This document shows positions 17,847-19,346 of a DNA stretch of 19,346 bases, in pieces. Position numbers and translations under genes: made by a program. The DNA is from an uncultured Bacteroidales bacterium (GTDB taxonomy: Bacteria; Bacteroidota; Bacteroidia; Bacteroidales; UBA932), in assembly GCA_902488725.1 (NCBI GenBank), contig CABTXO010000003.1, positions 1 through 19,346 on the forward strand. Reading direction: 5' to 3'. Within the stretch, counting starts at the first letter, position 1. Each line of letters starts with the position of its first letter. The notes under the pieces are model-generated. The model made no database searches, was not told the DNA's origin, and saw only the letters and a list, made by a program, of their open reading frames with translations.

Positions 17847-18194
17847 ATGGAAAAACAAGCGAGTACGCGGCAGCTGAAAGTTGCACGGGAAATTCAGAAA
17901 GACATGGCGGAGATCCTCCGGCAGAAAGGCATGGCGGCATTCGACGGCGCGCTGGTCACCGTGAGCGAAGTCCGGGTCAGTCCGGACCTGTCGCTGGCGA
18001 AGACCTACGTCAGCATCTTCCCGTCCGCCAAGGCCGAGGCCGTCATGCAGATCCTCAACGACAACCTCAAGACCTACCGCGGTGAACTGGGACGTCTCGT
18101 AGCCAAGCAGCTGCGCATCGTTCCCGACATCGTCTTCTACCTCGACACCAGCCTCGATCACGCCGAGCACATCGACGAACTCCTGAAAAAATAA
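17847..18194 (+). CDS. rbfA: Ribosome-binding factor A
   Basis: 115 residues from the ATG at 17847 (MEKQASTRQLKVAREIQKDMAEIL). An open frame upstream overlaps tyrS and is not part of the protein. RbfA is a small KH-fold protein that binds the 30S subunit and helps mature the 5' end of 16S rRNA. Family text: TVSEVRVSPDLSLAKTYVSIFPS in the centre and LRIVPDIVFYLDTSLDHAEHIDELL at the end. The gene sits 26 nt after tyrS and 12 nt before the FecCD-type permease, so the three are probably transcribed together. Confidence 0.95.
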   Translation: MEKQASTRQLKVAREIQKDMAEILRQKGMAAFDGALVTVSEVRVSPDLSLAKTYVSIFPSAKAEAVMQILNDNLKTYRGELGRLVAKQLRIVPDIVFYLDTSLDHAEHIDELLKK

Positions 18195-18206
18195 GCGGCG
18201 ACCGAC

Positions 18207-19163
18207 ATGCCGAAAGCCACCCTCCGGCGGATTCTGCTGCTCTTCCTGGCCGTGCTGCTGCTGGCGGGGGCGGACCTGCTGGCGGGGGATGCGGGATTCA
18301 GCCGGCCGGAGGCCGTCATATTCCTGAAACTGCGGCTGCCGCGCATGCTGACGGCACTGACGGGAGGGGCTTCCCTGGCGCTGGCAGGCCTCCAGATGCA
18401 GAGCGTGTTCCGGAATCCCCTCGCCGATCCCCACATCCTGGGCGTCAGCGCCGGGGCCGGGACCGGGGCCGCGGTGGCGACCCTGCTGCTCGGCAGCCTG
18501 GCGGGTCTGTCCGGCCTTTTCGCCGGGCTGACTCTCGTTTCCGCCGCCTTCCTCGGCGCCCTGCTCTCCACCCTCCTGATCCTCGCCGTCTCCGCCCGCA
18601 TCCGGAACGCGACCACCCTGCTCATCTTCGGCGTCATGCTCGGCTTCGTGTTCAGCGCCTTCACCTCCGTGCTGGAGTACTCCGCCGGCAAGGATGCCCT
18701 GAAGCTGTTCTACAGCTGGTCGGCCGGCAGCTTCACCGGCAACCGACCGGGTGAAGTCGCCCTTCTCGCCGGTCTGCTGCTGCTCGGCAGCCTGCTGGCC
18801 GTCAGCCAGCACCGCCGGCTCGACCTGCTGCTGTTCGGAGATGAATATGCCGCCCTGTCGGGAGCCCGCCCTGCGCGGATCCGGAGCCGGGTGCTCCTCG
18901 GGGCCTGCCTGCTGACCGGCGGCGTGACGGCCTTCTGCGGTCCGCTGGGCTTCGTCGGCATCGTCTCCCCGCACATCGCCCGCGTCTGGCTGGGCACCGC
19001 GGTCCACCGGACTGCGATTCCCGCCTCCCTGCTCGTCGGCGCCTCGCTGGGATTGCTTGCGGACCTGCTTTCGCAAGCCTTTCCCGCCCCCCTGCCGGTC
19101 GGGAGCACGCTCGCCCTCATCGGCATCCCGATCATCCTGCTGATCCTGGTCCGCCGTACCTGA
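18207..19163 (+). CDS. FecCD/BtuC-family ABC transporter permease
   Basis: 318 residues with about 8-9 hydrophobic segments, normal for the family. The FecCD signature is clear: LRLPRMLTALTGGASLALAGLQMQSVFRNPLADPHILGVSAGAGTGAA (about 43-90), and near the C-terminus GPLGFVGIVSPHIARVWLG, the region that contacts the ATPase. It forms the inner-membrane channel for an iron-siderophore, heme or cobalamin complex; the ligand cannot be chosen from this gene. It is followed 60 nt later by the matching ATPase. No substrate-binding protein is within the window. GC content is visibly higher than in the sus genes. Confidence 0.93.
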   Translation: MPKATLRRILLLFLAVLLLAGADLLAGDAGFSRPEAVIFLKLRLPRMLTALTGGASLALAGLQMQSVFRNPLADPHILGVSAGAGTGAAVATLLLGSLAGLSGLFAGLTLVSAAFLGALLSTLLILAVSARIRNATTLLIFGVMLGFVFSAFTSVLEYSAGKDALKLFYSWSAGSFTGNRPGEVALLAGLLLLGSLLAVSQHRRLDLLLFGDEYAALSGARPARIRSRVLLGACLLTGGVTAFCGPLGFVGIVSPHIARVWLGTAVHRTAIPASLLVGASLGLLADLLSQAFPAPLPVGSTLALIGIPIILLILVRRT

Positions 19164-19171
19164 CCCAACCG

Positions 19172-19199
19172 CAAGGGTGGCACCCAAGTACCACCCTTA
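19172..19199 (+). repeat. Intercistronic palindrome, copy 2
   Basis: Arms CAAGGGTGGCAC (19172-19183) and GTACCACCCTTA (19188-19199) around the loop CCAA: 11 bases pair apart from one C-A position, and the outermost base is also unpaired. The left arm is identical to that of copy 1 (650-677) and the right arm differs at one base. It lies 8 nt after the permease stop and 24 nt before the ATPase start. Confidence 0.85.
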
Positions 19200-19223
19200 T
19201 CCAAGAATATAGTTGAACATCAA

Positions 19224-19346
19224 ATGATTAGAGTTGAGAATATCTGCGTGGGCTACCGGGAACCGGTCGCGGGGCCGTTCAGTTTCGAGGCCGCGGACGG
19301 GGCCTGCGTCCTGCTCAGCGGACCGAACGGCAGCGGCAAGACCACC
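19224..19346 (+). CDS. ABC transporter ATPase, N-terminal fragment (cut by window end)
   Basis: The frame begins MIRVENICVGYREPVAGPFSFEA and reaches the Walker A motif SGPNGSGKTT at the last bases of the window. Only 41 codons are seen. This is the normal start of the ATP-binding subunit (FecE/BtuD type) that would power the upstream FecCD permease. Co-directional position and a 60-nt spacer support one transport operon continuing to the right. Confidence 0.9.
   Translation, partial: MIRVENICVGYREPVAGPFSFEAADGACVLLSGPNGSGKTT

Noticed and set aside
1..19346. CRISPR arrays, tRNA or rRNA genes, insertion sequences
   Set aside because: No regularly spaced direct repeats with spacers, no cloverleaf or rRNA text, and no transposase coding sequence were seen by reading both strands.

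Overview
The window reads as a chromosome fragment of a high-GC member of the Bacteroidota (Bacteroidales-like), probably gut-associated. Evidence: a SusC/SusD pair with a surface amylase and starch-binding lipoprotein, copies of the Bacteroidota -7 promoter motif TAnnTTTG in the gene-start regions, lipoprotein signal peptides, and housekeeping proteins of Bacteroidota type. The first ~83 bases are not bacterial: they match the right arm of a primate Alu SINE, so the left end of the contig is chimeric.

Layout. (1) 1-83 Alu-like, then about 60 bases of G/C-run-rich sequence of doubtful quality that closes a truncated GH53 endo-galactanase gene (minus, start at 624). (2) 684-11021, minus strand: a starch or maltooligosaccharide utilisation operon in the order MFS sugar transporter, SusC (broken by a one-base frameshift), SusD, a five-module SusE/F-like lipoprotein and SusG (GH13 with a CBM58-like insertion), with the GH53 gene behind it. 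(3) 11022-11169: a divergent control region with tandem LytTR-type half-sites at 21-bp period and a -7 box facing the transporter. (4) 11170-13318, plus: a LytS-type histidine kinase and LytTR response regulator, very probably the controllers of the adjacent sus operon. (5) 13272-19346: housekeeping genes: TrmH/SpoU RNA methyltransferase (minus), glyA (plus), tpiA (minus), tyrS and rbfA (plus), then a FecCD-type ABC permease and the first codons of its ATPase.

How the genes work together: SusD, SusE/F and SusG would bind and cut alpha-glucan at the surface. SusC would bring oligosaccharides across the outer membrane, and the MFS protein across the inner membrane. The LytS/LytTR pair would switch the operon on through the repeats upstream of the MFS gene. 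No cytoplasmic glucosidase is encoded here.

Most notable non-coding structure: (a) the same 12-bp-arm palindrome occurs in two unrelated spacers, SusG-GH53 and FecC-ATPase. Both spacers are 59-60 nt long and the palindrome sits at nearly the same distance from the stop and start codons. (b) The 379-base glyA-tpiA gap holds a perfect 20-bp inverted repeat nested in an outer 8-bp pair, plus several further stem-loops. (c) A 12-bp perfect stem lies just upstream of susG, directly after a -7-like box.
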